This document shows, one piece after another, positions 1 through 11,741 of a stretch of DNA of 64,000 nucleotides. The translations under genes were made by a program, and so were the position numbers. The stretch is taken from NCBI GenBank assembly GCA_032871835.1, contig CM065298.1, positions 99,137,891 to 99,201,890 on the forward strand, given 5' to 3'. The notes under the pieces were generated by a model. The model did no database searches, had not been told where the DNA came from, and worked only from the letters and a program-made list of their open reading frames with translations. The stretch is from Dipteronia dyeriana (Eukaryota > Streptophyta > Magnoliopsida > Sapindales > Sapindaceae). Positions within the stretch are counted from its first letter, which is position 1. Each line of letters starts with the position of its first letter.

Positions 1-1496
1 TGTGGATATGTCAAAACTAGTTTTACGACCATTCCAAAACTCTAGGGAGTCTTAGGAACAGATTTGGATGGCACCACATTCAAAATATATGCCGCTGTTT
101 GTAACGCATATCCCCAGAAGGAATTTGGTAATGATGAGAAACTAATCATATATCTCACCATTTCCATTAGGGTTCTATTTCTCCTCTCCGCTATACCATT
201 TTGCTGAGGTATACCGGGAGCTGTGAGTTGGTAAATTATCCCATGCTCGACCATAAAGTCTTCAAACTCTTAGTCAAGGTACTCACCTCCACGATCCGAT
301 CACAGTGACTTGATAGTCCTACCTAATTGATTCTCAACTTCAGCTCAAAATTCTTTGAACATTTCAAATGTTTCCGACTTCGTTGCATTAGGTAAACATA
401 TTCGTATCTTGAGTAGTCATCTATAAAGGTGACATAATACTCATAACCACCCCTAGCTTTAACATTCATTGGTCCACAGACGTCTGTATGTATAAGCTCT
501 AGCGGTTCTTTAGCTCTAAGCCCTTTCCAGTAAAAGGTCTCTTAGTCATCTTACCTTCCAGACAAGATTCGCAGACAGGTAAGGTGCCAACCTTTAACTC
601 ACTTAAAGGTCCGCTTTTTACTAATCTGACTATCCGGTCAAGGTTGATATGACCAAGCCTTAGATGCCAGAGATAAGTGTCATTATCTGGAGAAATCTTA
701 TGTCGTTTAGTTTTTGTTTTTTCAACCTTAAACATTTAAGTATTGAGCAGTGTAGTATGTATTAACAGTCTTAACACATACAAATTGTTTTCATTAATTC
801 CTGAATAAATATTCAGATCATTCTTTCCAATAATAACAGACTTATTATTAAAAGAAACAGAATATTTTTGTTCTAACAACTTAGAAACAGAAATCAAATT
901 TCGTGTAAATCCAGGAATATAAAATACATTTGTCCAACAATATATAATTATTACAAAAGCGTAATCTAATTATGCCCACTACTCGTGCCGACACGACATC
1001 ACTTGACCTCACACGCATTGAGAAGGCTTGCTTCTCTATGTGTCTAAGAATCAGTCCATTGTAAAGAAGAACAAACATGGTTAGTGGCCCCAAAATCAAC
1101 TATCCAGGGTGAAGAATCATCTTCTACTAAACACGACTCAAGAACAAGTAAATCTTATTTACTTTTCTTGGACTTCTTCTTGCTTTGGGCTTCCTTGGGT
1201 TTGGGCTTACCCTTCGCTTTCCCAGCAGACCACTTCGTCTTTTTATTATTTGAGGAGGAAGATGGTTCGACAACATTTGCCTCACCGGTCTTACCCTTAT
1301 CGTCCTTAATCTAAGACTCAAAGGTAGCAAGCGCTGGAGGACATTCCTCCGTAAGCACAAACTTGAGGTCTTTGGTGACCAATATTGCATTAATGTTAAG
1401 TTTCCACTTAGTGTAGTTATCACCAGTTAATTTATCGTTTGCGAGAATTTGAAGTAATGCAGAAAGCATTATTGCTGAAATAAATAAAATATTCAT
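1..1496 (-). pseudogene. copia gag-protease-integrase polyprotein remnant
   Basis: Minus-strand reading gives four recognisable pieces. A gag N-terminus (1496-1311) holds LTGDNYTKWKLNIN and FVLTEECPP, typical of plant copia gag. A Lys/Ser-rich gag tail (about 1310-1150) follows directly, so most of the gag middle and the CCHC knuckle are missing. The protease (about 1130-960) has WIVDFGATNH, where the catalytic triad DSG has become DFG. A GAG-pre-integrase domain (about 700-530) has LWHLRLGHIN and the CESC pair of its zinc site, followed by the integrase core (about 530-1) with GPMNVKARGGYEYYVTFIDD and, near the edge, [15 protein letters not shown] carrying the catalytic Glu. Stops and frameshifts separate the pieces. 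RT and RNase H would lie left of the window. Confidence 0.85.
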
Positions 1497-3145
1497 TCAG
1501 TCATTTATTTAAAACAAGTGCGAGTGTTTTGGCATAAATTTAAACATGATGCATGCATATGTTTAACGAACTAGAAATACCCTAAAACTAGTTACTATAC
1601 CACGACAATCCAACATACCACAAAGAAGTGCCGCCTTAGGGTCGGCCAAGTCCTTGCATGTTGGACCGAGACAATCTCAATCAAATGATATTCTAGAATA
1701 ACTCTTATTCCATATCATTCAACTATCGTTCATTCAGTCAGGTTTTTAATTAACAAACTTAATCAAAACCTTTGTGAGTGTAACCCACCATTTCAGATCT
1801 CATGAGCTTAACTCGAGAATTGCCGTCTTAGGGCCGGTCAATCCCGAAATATCCTCAGAAATCTTATCCGTTAGGAAGTCAACCTTGGTATTGACCTTTG
1901 TGGAAACCCTCCTTAGGGAGGACGAAAGCAAAGCCGTCATGAGGCCCCACTCATATCTCACGGTGTTGAATTAATGATGGAGACCGCGGGATATATATGT
2001 CATATATCCCTCTCCCACTCACTATTTTAAAATTAGGGTTTTCTATTAACCGTTAATGCACCTAGATTCTACAGGATTAGACGACTAACTTTAATCAAGT
2101 TATCTAGCGCATTAACTAATTAGAACCAAATTCTAATTAACTAATAAATTATTAATGATTTTTAATAATTAAAAATCTAATCTATTAGTGAATAATCTAA
2201 GCTTTTCTAAACTATTTACTAAGGTCAGATTATTATGTTAGTGTTTACCAAGTTTTAACTATTAAAACTCTAACACTTTATTTGGATCATTTATTATTAG
2301 GTAATTAATCATATTAATCCTAATTACAATAAATGACCCTATTAATCTAACTTATTAAACTCTTTAATAACTAGATTAATATTAATGAGAATTACCAAGT
2401 TTTCTAACCATTAAGAAAAAAAAAACTAATCTCATTATTCATAGCCAATTTATGTATTTACCCATTTTACTCACATTAAAAAAATACATAAAATATCAGG
2501 CTATGATGCATGTATGACAAATCAAATATATTTGTGTAAGCACATCTAATCTAAATGGCATACATATGCATGACAATACTTTTATCATCACATAATATAA
2601 AGCATACATGAATTGACCGAGTACTGTGGATTATTTAACCTAAAAAATTGGAATATAAAATTACAAAAAAAAATTCCAAGGCATTTCTTGGTCTTCTAGT
2701 AACTTCAGATATCTTCCAGTCTCCTCAGGTCACTCCGATTCATCTCATGAATCCGAAACGGGAAATCTGCACGGAACACACTAGGCAATACTTACCAACG
2801 GAACCGTGCGTGAACAGTATCCAGTGAACAGTGCCGGAGAACAGTACCCCCCCCCTCTCCAGTGAGCAGTACCGCCGTCGTGCGCGTTTCCAGTTCTTCG
2901 TTTACAGTTTACAGTTTACAATTTATTTTTATTTACAATACAATAATAGTAAAATAAAAATATAATAACAAAAAAATATATACAACTCATAAACCCTAAA
3001 TCAACGGTACCTTAAAAATTTACGATCAACAATGTTTAAACTAAACAATTTAATTATAAACATTCATACAATCATAAAAATGGTACCTACATATTCATAC
3101 ATACAAGGGCATCGAAAACAATTTCCTGTTCCGAAAAATAAATTA
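1497..3145 (-). other. copia 5' leader, AT-rich, no coding sequence seen
   Basis: About 1.65 kb lies between the primer site and the gag start. It is mostly AT-rich and contains no convincing reading frame. Two related segments occur about 190 bp apart (near 1631-1655 and 1823-1848, both with a cttaggg-cggcc core), suggesting an old duplication. A stretch at 2810-2870 repeats the motif GAACAGT or GAGCAGT four times around a nine-C run. An undetected small insertion in this leader cannot be excluded. Confidence 0.6.
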
Positions 3146-3157
3146 CCTCTGATACCA
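3146..3157 (-). other. copia primer-binding site (initiator tRNA-Met type)
   Basis: The minus strand reads TGGTATCAGAGG two bases after the LTR end (CCAACA-AT-TGGTATCAGAGG). TGGTATCAGAG is the usual complement of the plant initiator tRNA-Met 3' end used by Ty1/copia elements to prime minus-strand DNA. Confidence 0.9.
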
Positions 3158-3330
3158 ATTGTTGGAACCCCGTTTCACCGGTCACGCAGCGGAACTAGGT
3201 TTTAAAATTTTATATACAGATCATATTTGTATCTGGGACCAGTGAACTTTGGGTCATAATTATTTTCGGAACTAATACATACAATATGTAAACACAGGAA
3301 ATTGAAATCGATATAAAGAGAAGAAACACA

Positions 3331-3439
3331 TACCAACGTTTGGAGGCTCCTTCACTTTACGTTATGATCCTGTCTGAACCAATCTTACCAACGTTTGGAG
3401 ACTCCTTCACTTTATGATGTGCTCCTGTCTGCGATCTTA
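3331..3439 (-). repeat. direct tandem duplication of about 54 bp inside the copia LTR
   Basis: TACCAACGTTTGGAG followed by (a/g)CTCCTTCACTTTA occurs at 3331 and again at 3386. The two units are adjacent and differ at a few positions. They lie near the U5 end of the LTR as read on the minus strand. Confidence 0.85.
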
Positions 3440-3565
3440 CTCGCTATCTCCCGGGACTGATAACTGCGTGTGAACACATCACAATCTCAAAAACTTGAAT
3501 GAAGGATGTAGAGAAATTGAAGAAACGTTTTCTTTTATATGCTTCTAAAACACATAAAGCATGAA

Positions 3566-3728
3566 TATATATATATATATATATATATTTCGGTGCACAC
3601 GAAGCAAGATATATATGTATATGTTTTTTTTTTTTCAAAAACCGTGCAGCGCAGCTGTGCCTTTTCAATTTATATATATATTGCACACATGTTTATATAT
3701 ATTTCACTGCTGCTCACTTTTTTCAATT

Positions 3729-3767
<39 letters not shown>

Positions 3768-3795
3768 TGCTGCTCACTTTTTCAATTGTTTATAT
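3566..3795. repeat. (TA)n microsatellites and a duplicated CACTGCTGCTCAC block in the copia LTR
   Basis: Alternating TA runs occur at about 3566-3588 and 3735-3764. Around the second run the block CACTGCTGCTCACTTTTT-CAATTGTTTATATA appears twice (about 3704-3735 and 3765-3796), so slippage or short tandem duplication has expanded this part of the LTR. Long plus-strand frames here, such as 3539-4018, translate to Ile/Tyr runs and are not genes. Confidence 0.85.
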
Positions 3796-5414
3796 ATTGA
3801 TTCACGCACCTGATGAATGCAATTTGCATCTCATGCAACAAATTTCATCTCACGCCTTGTGTTTCATCAATCTTACACACGCCTCTTCTTACGTTATATA
3901 CATATATATATATTATATGCATCGTGTATTTGTATCGTATATAAATTCTTCTTTTGATTATTATTTCACGTGTAAATATCAATTTATATCCAATATAATC
4001 TTTTGTGTTATTAATTGATATATATCTTTTAATTATTCTTTTTTAATATATCAAATATATTAAAAGTGATAATTAGTATTTTAAATTTAAACTTAAATTT
4101 AAATACTTAGATAAATGATTTAGTAAAATAAAATAATCATATTATTTTATCTTCATCTAAATCCATATATCAACTAACAACCTCCATATTAATAGTTAAT
4201 TAATAATTCATAATTATCAATATAATTAAATAATCTAATTATTTAATTAATTTAATTATTATCATTAATTAATTAAATAATCTTATTATTCAATTAATTC
4301 CCGAATATATGTGTCATTTTTATAACACAATAAATTGGACAATCCTATTAATTAACCATGATCCTTGTTATCTAAATCGATCGGGCTAGCAAGGGGACCT
4401 AATGGACCCATAGTATTTTGAGCTCCAATAATCCTAGGAATATTAATTAAAGAGGAATCATTAATTAAACTCTTTAATTAATATTCCTTGATTATTAACT
4501 CTGTTGTTATTCTACTAAAAACCTGAAGCTGCACACTCTCAATTGTAGACGCTTTTACACAGACCGATACAACTCGGTGTCCATCGATATAGCTATTACA
4601 CATGGTGTGATCCTCCACAGTAGTTCATAATTAGAACTGAGTCATAATGTCCGTTATACCCCTCTAATTACATATATCCTTTAAGTACCGTTGAATCTAT
4701 AATGAACAATATATCCTAATTCCTCAAGGAATTAGAAGAGCGCTCATATTGTCCAAGCCCCGAATCAACCCATAAGGGAACTACCATCTACTTCTCACAA
4801 GAAGGAGTGGATTCCACTATTGTGTACAAACCTTTCCAGCTACAAGCCAAACCACAATCCCAACATACGGAGTATATTGATCAGGAAATGCATCTGACCT
4901 CACCCATGGTATATCAAAGACTACGATTTAACCTGAAGGAGTCGATAAGATACTTAGGATTAAGATCACCCACATATAGCCATCATTAGTTGATATATAT
5001 AAATCTCATCAGTAAACGAATCTTGGTGAGAGATTCATATAGATCATGGCCCAGTCCTATATGATCACATCATACAAGGTGCCTCAATTCCCATATCTTA
5101 TATGAATGATTTAGGACAGAATCATCGTACATTACGGAATGGACCGCAGCTATAGATTAACCACAAATAAAGTACCCAACTTTATTTGCTATCTATGGAC
5201 TCTTTAGATTGCACGTCTCTTACTGTATCCATCCATATATGACACTCATATACACAGTTCGAGATTACATCTGGCAATTTTGAATGTTTAAATATATGCA
5301 CAAGTTTATAAAATAAATAACATAACAATAATGAATTGAACTTTTCTATTTATTTATTTCATAAATCCATTTAAAAATTACATCTTTAGGGCATAAACCC
5401 CAACAAACACTTTC

Positions 5415-5432
5415 TGGCACCGTCTGTGGGAA
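5415..5432 (+). other. element A primer-binding site, tRNA-Asp-like
   Basis: TGGCACCGTCTGTGGGAA follows the LTR end by a few bases. The other copies have TGGCGCCGT at the same place, whose first nine bases match the complement of a plant tRNA-Asp 3' end. This copy has one G-to-A change. The match beyond nine bases is weak, so the tRNA assignment is inference. Confidence 0.65.
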
Positions 5433-5483
5433 ATTTCCACACCATCATCTTTATATTCATAAATTTGTTGTTTTACAGGAATC

Positions 5484-6947
5484 ATGAGGCTTCGCTCATC
5501 CCAAGGACAGCCAGGCGTATGGGGATAACCTTCAGCTGCGTCGACACTAAAGGTCCTGAAGAAAGGAAGAAAATCCAGGCTCCGTAGCCAGGTCCCAGAC
5601 CAGCTAGCTACTGTGTGGGCTTTGGATTCCCCTACGGGAAGCCAGGTCGCGCTTGACTAACAAGCGGTGGCCTTCATGGAAAATGTCTGCATTCGAATGC
5701 TCGCTGAGGGTATTACTGTCTAGCAAGCAAACCTCTGCAATCAAGGAGAACCAAGCAGGCATGAGACTCGCTTACCCGCATTTGATAGCCTGGGACCTGC
5801 CCATCCGGAGCTAACTCGTAATAGAACGGGACCCCATCCCTTGATCCGGGATAGGTTAGAGCCCATGCCTCCTGTTCTCGAAACGTCGCCGCGTTACCAA
5901 CCCAGGCAAGTTAAGTCCGCGGTGGACGTCTTTCCACGGGAGCGGCGAGAGTTGCCTCTCCTAACTACTTCAAGGAGGGAAACCCAGGCTAGAGAGGAAG
6001 AAAGCCAACAAAGCCCCCAGTCAAATCCCATCCGTAGTAGGAGTCGGGTAGAGGCCACCTACTCGTCAGAAGGGTCTGACAGTGAGTAATCCGAGATTAA
6101 TTCAAGGAAACCCGAGAACAAGCGCCTAAGAGACCAGTTAGCCGAGCTTTAGAAAGAGATCTAGAAGACGGAGAAGGGGAAGTATAAGGAAGACAAGAAA
6201 GATCCTTTAAGTGAGATGAATGCTCCCTTCACCCCGAAGGATCCGGGAGGCAAAACTTCTGCCAAAATTCAAAATGCCGATTGATAAATTCTCCTGGACC
6301 AAGGATCCCTTGAGCCACTTGGAGAGCTTCATTCAATAGATGGATGTGCAGAACGCGACCAAGGCCGCCATGTGCCAGATGTTCCCAACCACGCTGACGG
6401 ATTACGCTAAGACCTGGTTCAGAAAGCTACCCGCTGGCAGTGTGAATTCCTTCACGAAGCTGTCAACTGATTTTTGCTAGCAGTTCCAGTGAGTTAAACT
6501 CCGATTGAAGGATCCAATCCATCTACAGTACGTGACCCAGGAGAGAGGGGAAACGCTCTGGGTTTATGTCGTGCAATTCCATAAGGAAGCCATCCAGATG
6601 GGGGTCTTCACCGAGAAAGAAACCCTCACCAATTTCAGGAGAAACCTGTGGGTGGGTAAGCTTTTCTGGTCTTTTTCCAAGCGACCTCTAGAGACCTACC
6701 AAGAAGCCTATGATTGGGCTTTGGAGCAAATTGAAGTCGATGAACAACTCAAGGTCATGATGGAACACGACGATATGATAGCCGTAAAGCGACAGAAGAA
6801 GGAAGCTCCAAAATAAGAGCAAGCTCAGAAAAGCCAGAACAATAACAGGTCGACGTATCGATTCCCCACTTTTCAGCCCCGATCGAAAGGTATCCAGTAA
6901 AACAAAATCCTCTGTGGGCTTCGCCTCCTTCTAAGACAGTGGCTCTA
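5484..6947 (+). pseudogene. element A gag, N-terminal and core part
   Basis: The ATG at 5484 begins MRLRSSQGQ, the start shared by the C, E and F copies. An Arg/Ser/Pro-rich N-terminal region (about 5840-6090, ending in SSEGSDSE) precedes the retrotransposon gag core (PF03732-like) at about 6350-6810. The core shows AAMCQMFPTTLTDYAKTWF, then YVTQERGETLWVYVVQFHKE and NFRRNLWVGKLF. Gag would form the virus-like particle. Several stops (for example TAG near 5719, 6150 and 6478) and frameshifts break it. The reading stops matching gag at 6947, where an hAT fragment begins and about 200 bp of gag are absent. Confidence 0.85.
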
Positions 6948-7085
6948 ATGTCAACGGTGTCTTCAGAACAAGCTTTCAGCACCAGTGGACGTATAATTGA
7001 ACCAAGAATAAGCTATTTGTCTCCGGAGATGGCAGAGGTATTAACATGCCATCCGGATTGGGAGCATGCTAAAAAAAGGTTGTAA
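6948..7085 (+). pseudogene. hAT transposase C-terminal dimerisation fragment (45 codons)
   Basis: This short open frame encodes a 45-residue peptide with SSEQAFSTSGRIIEPR, LSPEMAEVLTC and HPDWEHAK, then a stop. That is the C-terminal end of the hAT-family dimerisation domain (the pattern SSE-x-x-FS-x-x-GR-I, then LSPE-x-x-E-x-L-x-C-x-x-DW). It has nothing to do with gag, into which it is embedded. The ATG is fortuitous: upstream sequence is gag, and the rest of the transposase is missing. The frame is intact to its natural stop, which suggests a relatively late arrival or a short exposure to decay. Confidence 0.85.
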
Positions 7086-7580
7086 AATCCAACTGTAGAT
7101 AAAAAGCTTATTCTAAATTTCAACAATCTATATATTGATGAACCTGCAGGTAACGGCTAGGGTCAGAACTAGGTTATACTTTTACATATGTATTCAGTAT
7201 TTACTTGTAAGTTGTAATACGGTTGCAACCTTTTTTCCCTTACCAAGTTTTTATCCCACTGGATTTTTCTTGATAAGGTTTTTAATGAGGCAATCATGTA
7301 AATATGTAATATTGAATTCCATAAGTGAAAAATAATTAAATAAATAAAAATTGTTTGTTTTCTTTATTCATTTTTGGATTTGAAACCCTAAACCCTAAAT
7401 CCAAACAAATTTAATTTGAAAAAAAATTGAATTTAAAAATGATTATAGACCAGGCCCGCCGAACAGCCTGGCACTGCCCGCAGGCACGACCCGCCTGAGG
7501 ATAGCTGATGTGTCGTGTCGTGCCTCCATTTTTGGAAACAGACCAGGCCTAATGGGTCGGGCCACTCCATTATTACACCA
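6948..7580 (+). mobile_element. 3' end of an hAT DNA transposon inside element A gag
   Basis: After the transposase stop (7085) comes an AT-rich 3' region. It contains a short hairpin-like block (about 7235-7291, ACCAAG ... CTTGAT around TTTTTATCCCACTGGATTT, then AGGTTTTTAATGAGGC). Next is a GC-rich stretch (7450-7560) with repeated GGCCCG, GCACGACCCG and GTCGTGTCGTGCC motifs. GC-rich subterminal repeats are usual for plant hAT ends. Gag resumes at about 7581. Neither terminal inverted repeat nor an 8-bp duplication could be fixed by eye, and the element lacks its 5' part. Confidence 0.7.
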
Positions 7581-10500
7581 TTAGCTATAACCTGCGAAAC
7601 CAGATTGAGGCTTTAATAAGGGGAGGATGTTTGGTATAATTCTTACAGCAGGTCAGGAATAACATTCAGACTGAAAAGGAAGTGCAAGCCGAGATCCGCG
7701 AGCACGTTGAGACCAGAAAGTGGCAGCGAACAGATCTTATGCAGTAAATCTAGATAATACATACCGTCAGTGGAGGACCTACTCTAGCTGGTACCTCTAA
7801 TAATTCCAGGAAAAGCCACACGAGGAAAATCCCTCGTATAGACGAAGGGCGGGGTATCTATAAGGTCGACCAGAGCCCGACCAACCCTTATCAGATGTCA
7901 CAGATCATTTTCACCCAAGCGGATGTCTATAACACCGTACAACCTCATGACGATCCCGTGGTGATCACGGTACAGATTGCTAACTGCATGGTACACCGTG
8001 TGCTCATCGACATAGGCACCAGCGTCGACATCCTATTTAAATACTTTGAAAAAGCTGAACTTGAAACAGTGATGTTACAATAGTTGCACTACCTCGCTGT
8101 ATGGGTTCATTGGGGACTCAATCATACCCGTTGGATAAAAAATCCTACCAGTAATCAATGGAGTTGCACCTCTCCAGTAGAATATCATGACAGAATTCGT
8201 GGTAGTGGATGCCCCATTTACCACAACGTCCTGAAGTTCCCAGTAGGAGACAAGATGAGGGAAGTACGGGGTGACCAGCAAGTAGCCAAGAGATGCTATG
8301 CAATGTCTGCCAACCCAACAGCTCTAGCAAAACAACTTGCCCATGTAACAACGATCCATGATGGGGTAACTCATGTATTGACCCTGGAAGATGTAGCACC
8401 CATAAGTCACCCAGAGGTTGACCCCGTAGTGCCAGACAAGGATGAGCAAAGAAAAGAATGGGCCATTGGCCATCCAGTGGATAAGCTAGAAGAGATTCCT
8501 ATCCGAATGGGCGATCCCTCGAAGGTTGTAAAAGTCAGAGCCGCCCTAGAGCCGGGAGTGAAGGAGGGTTTGATCGGGCTTCCTAAAGAGTTCAATGACA
8601 TCTTCGCTTCGAGTCACGACGAGATGCTAGAATCACGATGTCTTTGGCTGCTGGCCGATTGGCAATGGATCCGACCTTCAAGTCGGTTAAATAGAAAAGG
8701 TGTCACTTTGAAAGAAATGATGCGGTTCAGGAATAAGTAAACAAATTGACTCAAGTGGGCTTCATCAGAGAGGCACATTACCCCGAATAGATCACCAACA
8801 TGGTCATGGTCATGGTCACAAAGGCGAATGGAAAGTGGCGCATGTGCGTCGATTATACCGAGCTCAACATGACATGCCTGAAAGACAGTTTCCTTCTACC
8901 AAAAATTGATCAGTTGGTTGAATCCACCTTTGGAAATAAGCTCCTGAGCTTTATGGACTCATTTTCAAAATACAGTTAAATTATGATGCACTCCGCCGAC
9001 CAGAAAAAGATCAGTTTCATCACCGGACGGTGTCTGTATTGCTATAAGGTGATGCCATTTGGGCTTAAAAACACGGGGACTACATATCAACGGTTGGTCA
9101 CTAGGTTGTTCAAGCCCGAAATAGGAAGATCAAGGGAAGTGTACATCGATGACAAGATCACCAAGCCCTCAACCGTTGAAAGCCATTTGGACAACCTTCA
9201 CAGAACTTTCGTGATCTCAAGGGAGAACCAGATGAGATTGAACTCCTCCAAATGCGCATTTGAGGTAACTGCGAGGATGTTTCTAGGCTTAACGGTTCAT
9301 GAGAGAGGCATAGAGGCTAACCCAAAAAAGATTAAGGCAATCCTAAATCTAGAGTCTCCCACATCACTTAAACAGGTTTAGGTCTTGACCGGACAGGTAG
9401 CAGCGCTCAACATGTTCATTTCTCGGTCTACTAACAAACGTCTCCTATTCTTCAAAGCCACCAAGCAAGAAAGAAACATGAAATGAGACCAGGAGAGTGA
9501 ACAAGTTTTTCAAGCCTTGAAGAAATATCTATCAAGCCCTCCACTACTGGTCAAGCTAAGTCTTGGGGAAGAGCTGCAAATCTACTTGGTCTTTTTGAAG
9601 ACTGCAGTAAGTGGGGCATTGGTCAAAGAATGTGGAGATAGGGTCCAGCGGCCTATCTACTACTTGAGTCATGCTCCAACCAAACTAGAACAGAAATATA
9701 CCCTTATGGAGAAGCTTGGGTATGCCTTGGTGACCTTGGTAAGAAAGCTCTGTAACTACTTTCAAGCTCACTCAATAGTTGTAGTGACGGACTAACCCCT
9801 TCTTCAATTCTTGCAAAGGTCGGATGTATCCGGAAGGTTGGTTTTATGGGCTTTGGAGCTCGCCCAGTTTGATTTAAGGTACAAGCCCAAGACCGTAATC
9901 AAAGCCCAGGCTTTGGCGGACTTTATAGCATAACTCTCAGTACCCTCACACTAAGTGGCCCCCGTAGCAACAAACATAAACCCTGAGATGATTCCAGAAC
10001 CTGACAACTGGTCGGAAGGTTACAAGTCATGGATCCTCTACAAAGATGGAGCGTCCGGGCAAGCCGGTGGAGGAGCGAGCATAGTTCTAATTGACTCTGA
10101 GGGGAGTGAGTGTTGCCACTATTTCAGATTTGAATTTAAAGCCACTAATAATGAGGTAGAGTACGAAGCCCTCTTAGCCGGGATAAGGGCTGTCGTAGAG
10201 CTCAGGGTTGATTATCTGTAGGTCAAAAGCGATTCGTTGCTCATAGTCAACCAAGTATCCGGGGATTATCAGGCAAAAGGAGATAACATGGTTGCCTACC
10301 TGAAGCTAGTTCAATAGCTTAAGAGTAAATTTAAAGGATTTAACATTGAGCAGGTACCTCGACAGCAGAATCGTCGAGCTGACGTCCTAGCCAAGATAGC
10401 TGCGATTGATGGCCAGACCTTACCACAGGGAGTCCCTCTCCAAGTGATTCCCCTACCCAACATAGTAGCAGGTAAGGATACTTATACCCTGGATCGGTAG

Positions 10501-11741
10501 CCATGCAGGATGGACCAAATAATGGATTACCTCCAGGAATGAAGGCTTCCCGGGGAGCCTGACCAAGCTAGGAGAATCAAGAGACTCTCAGTCCGATATT
10601 ACTTGGTAGATGGGCACTTATACCGGAGGGGCAGATCCTTTCCTCTGCTTCGATGTTTACATCTCGACGATGCCAAATGGGCATTGAGAGAGGTTCACTC
10701 CAGGGAATGTGTGAACCACATTGTTGGGAAAGCTCTGGCTTATCAAGTACTCCGTATGGGGTACTATTGGCCAACCATCCATCAAGGTGCAAAAAACTTA
10801 GTACCGTCTTGTGAAGCATGCCAGAAGACCGCAAACTTAAAAACCTCCCAACGGAGCGGTTGTCATCCCTTTGCTCACCATACCCCTTTGCTATTTGGGA
10901 AGTCAACTTGATAAGACTGCTTCCAATTGCTCATGGTCAAGCCAAGCATGCTATCGTGGCGATTGACTATTTCATAAGATGGGTCGAAGCCGGACCACTC
11001 TCCCAGATATCGAAAGAAAATACACTAAGGTTCAGTAAAATAATATAATTTGCAGGTTCGGAACCCTTTTTGTCATTGTAGCTGACCTCGGCAAGCAGTT
11101 TGATAACGGTCTGTTCAAGGACTTTTGCGATGACTTAGGAATCAACCTTAGATTAGCTTCAGTAGCCCCTCCCCTAGACTAACGGGCTGGTGGAATCCAC
11201 CAATAAGACTATTAAGAAGCTGTTGAAAAAGAAGTTGCAGTAGAAAAAAGGGTAGATGGGCTGAGGAGCTTCACGAGGTTCTATAGGCTTACCGCACATC
11301 GAGGAGAACGGCCATTGGGGAAACGCCTTATTCTCTGGCCTTCGGGGTTGAAACGGTACTTCCCATTGAGCACAATTTGACCTCTTTCAGAGTTCAAAAT
11401 TTTGAACAAGGATGCAACGAGGACAAGCTCTGAGCTAGCTTAGATCTCTTGGAAGAAAAACAAGGTTGGGTAGCAGATAAGGTAGCAATTTACAAGAGCA
11501 AGATTGCTAGATACTTTAACAGGAGGGTTAAAACCTGAAACTTTAAGGAAGGGGACCTAGTTCTCAGGAAAAAGACATTGAATACCAGGAAGAGGTCAGA
11601 CGGGGTCTTGAGGCTTAACTGGGAGGGACCTTACTTAGTAAAGGTGGTGGTCGTAACGGGGCGTACAAGCTCGAGGACATGAATGGTTGACTCATCAATC
11701 ATACTTGGAATGCAGATCACTTGAGAAAATTCTATTCCTAA
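7581..11741 (+). pseudogene. element A gag C-terminus and pro-pol
   Basis: In order: gag tail (from 7581, NQIEALIRGGC-like); protease (7900-8290) with LIDIGTSVDIL, where the catalytic DTG has become DIG; RT (about 8440-9400) with KWRMCVDYTELN, MPFGLKNTGTTYQ and YIDDKIT in place of YIDDM; RT-linked RNase H (about 9490-9960); second RNase H (about 10010-10410) with KDGASGQAGGGAS and EVEYEALLAG; integrase (about 10510-11741) with a C-x2-C zinc pair (SCEACQK), VNLIRLLPIAHG and VESTNKTIKK. The stop is TAA at 11739-11741, after HLRKFYS. Many in-frame stops replace CAG or CAA. The protein is dead, with the D1 residue of integrase changed to Asn. Confidence 0.85.

Larger units (their letters stand above)
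1..5405 (-). mobile_element. Ty1/copia LTR retrotransposon, 5' LTR plus gag to integrase; 3' part outside window
   Basis: Read on the minus strand the order is LTR (5405-3160), initiator-Met-type primer site (3157-3146), long leader, gag, aspartic protease, GAG-pre-integrase, integrase core, then the window edge. Protease-integrase upstream of RT is the Ty1/copia order. The right end, CCCCAACA at 5398-5405, abuts AACAC TTTCTGG. That is the last bases of a gypsy LTR (GTTAACA) and the start of its internal region, so the copia element inserted at the LTR/primer-site junction of gypsy A. AACAC (5406-5410) is the expected 5-bp target duplication; its partner lies left of the window. Confidence 0.88.
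3160..5405 (-). repeat. copia 5' LTR, about 2.25 kb
   Basis: On the plus strand it runs from TGTTGGAACCCC to ACCCCAACA; on the minus strand it starts TGTTGGGGTTTATG and ends TTCCAACA, giving the required TG...CA ends. The length is large for copia but within the range of long-LTR plant families. It is AT-rich with several internal simple repeats. The partner LTR is outside the window, so LTR-pair divergence cannot be read here. Confidence 0.87.

Noticed and set aside
1774..1974. 66-codon frame in the copia leader
   Set aside because: No similarity to any family I know; the surrounding leader is non-coding and the length is within chance.
3539..4018. 159-codon plus-strand frame in the copia LTR
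   Set aside because: It is translated from TA and TTC-rich simple repeats (Ile-Tyr runs) inside an LTR; no domain, no support.
5455..5486. TTGTTGTTTTACAG just before the gag ATG, resembling a 3' splice acceptor
   Set aside because: Present in A and, as TTTTGCAG, in D, but E has TTTTAAAG and C and F have no AG acceptor there, and no donor is visible in the short leader. Not enough to propose a gag-leader intron.
7383..7401. CCCTAAACCCTAAAT, telomere-like
   Set aside because: Only two units, within the AT-rich 3' part of the hAT fragment; not a telomere or an interstitial array.
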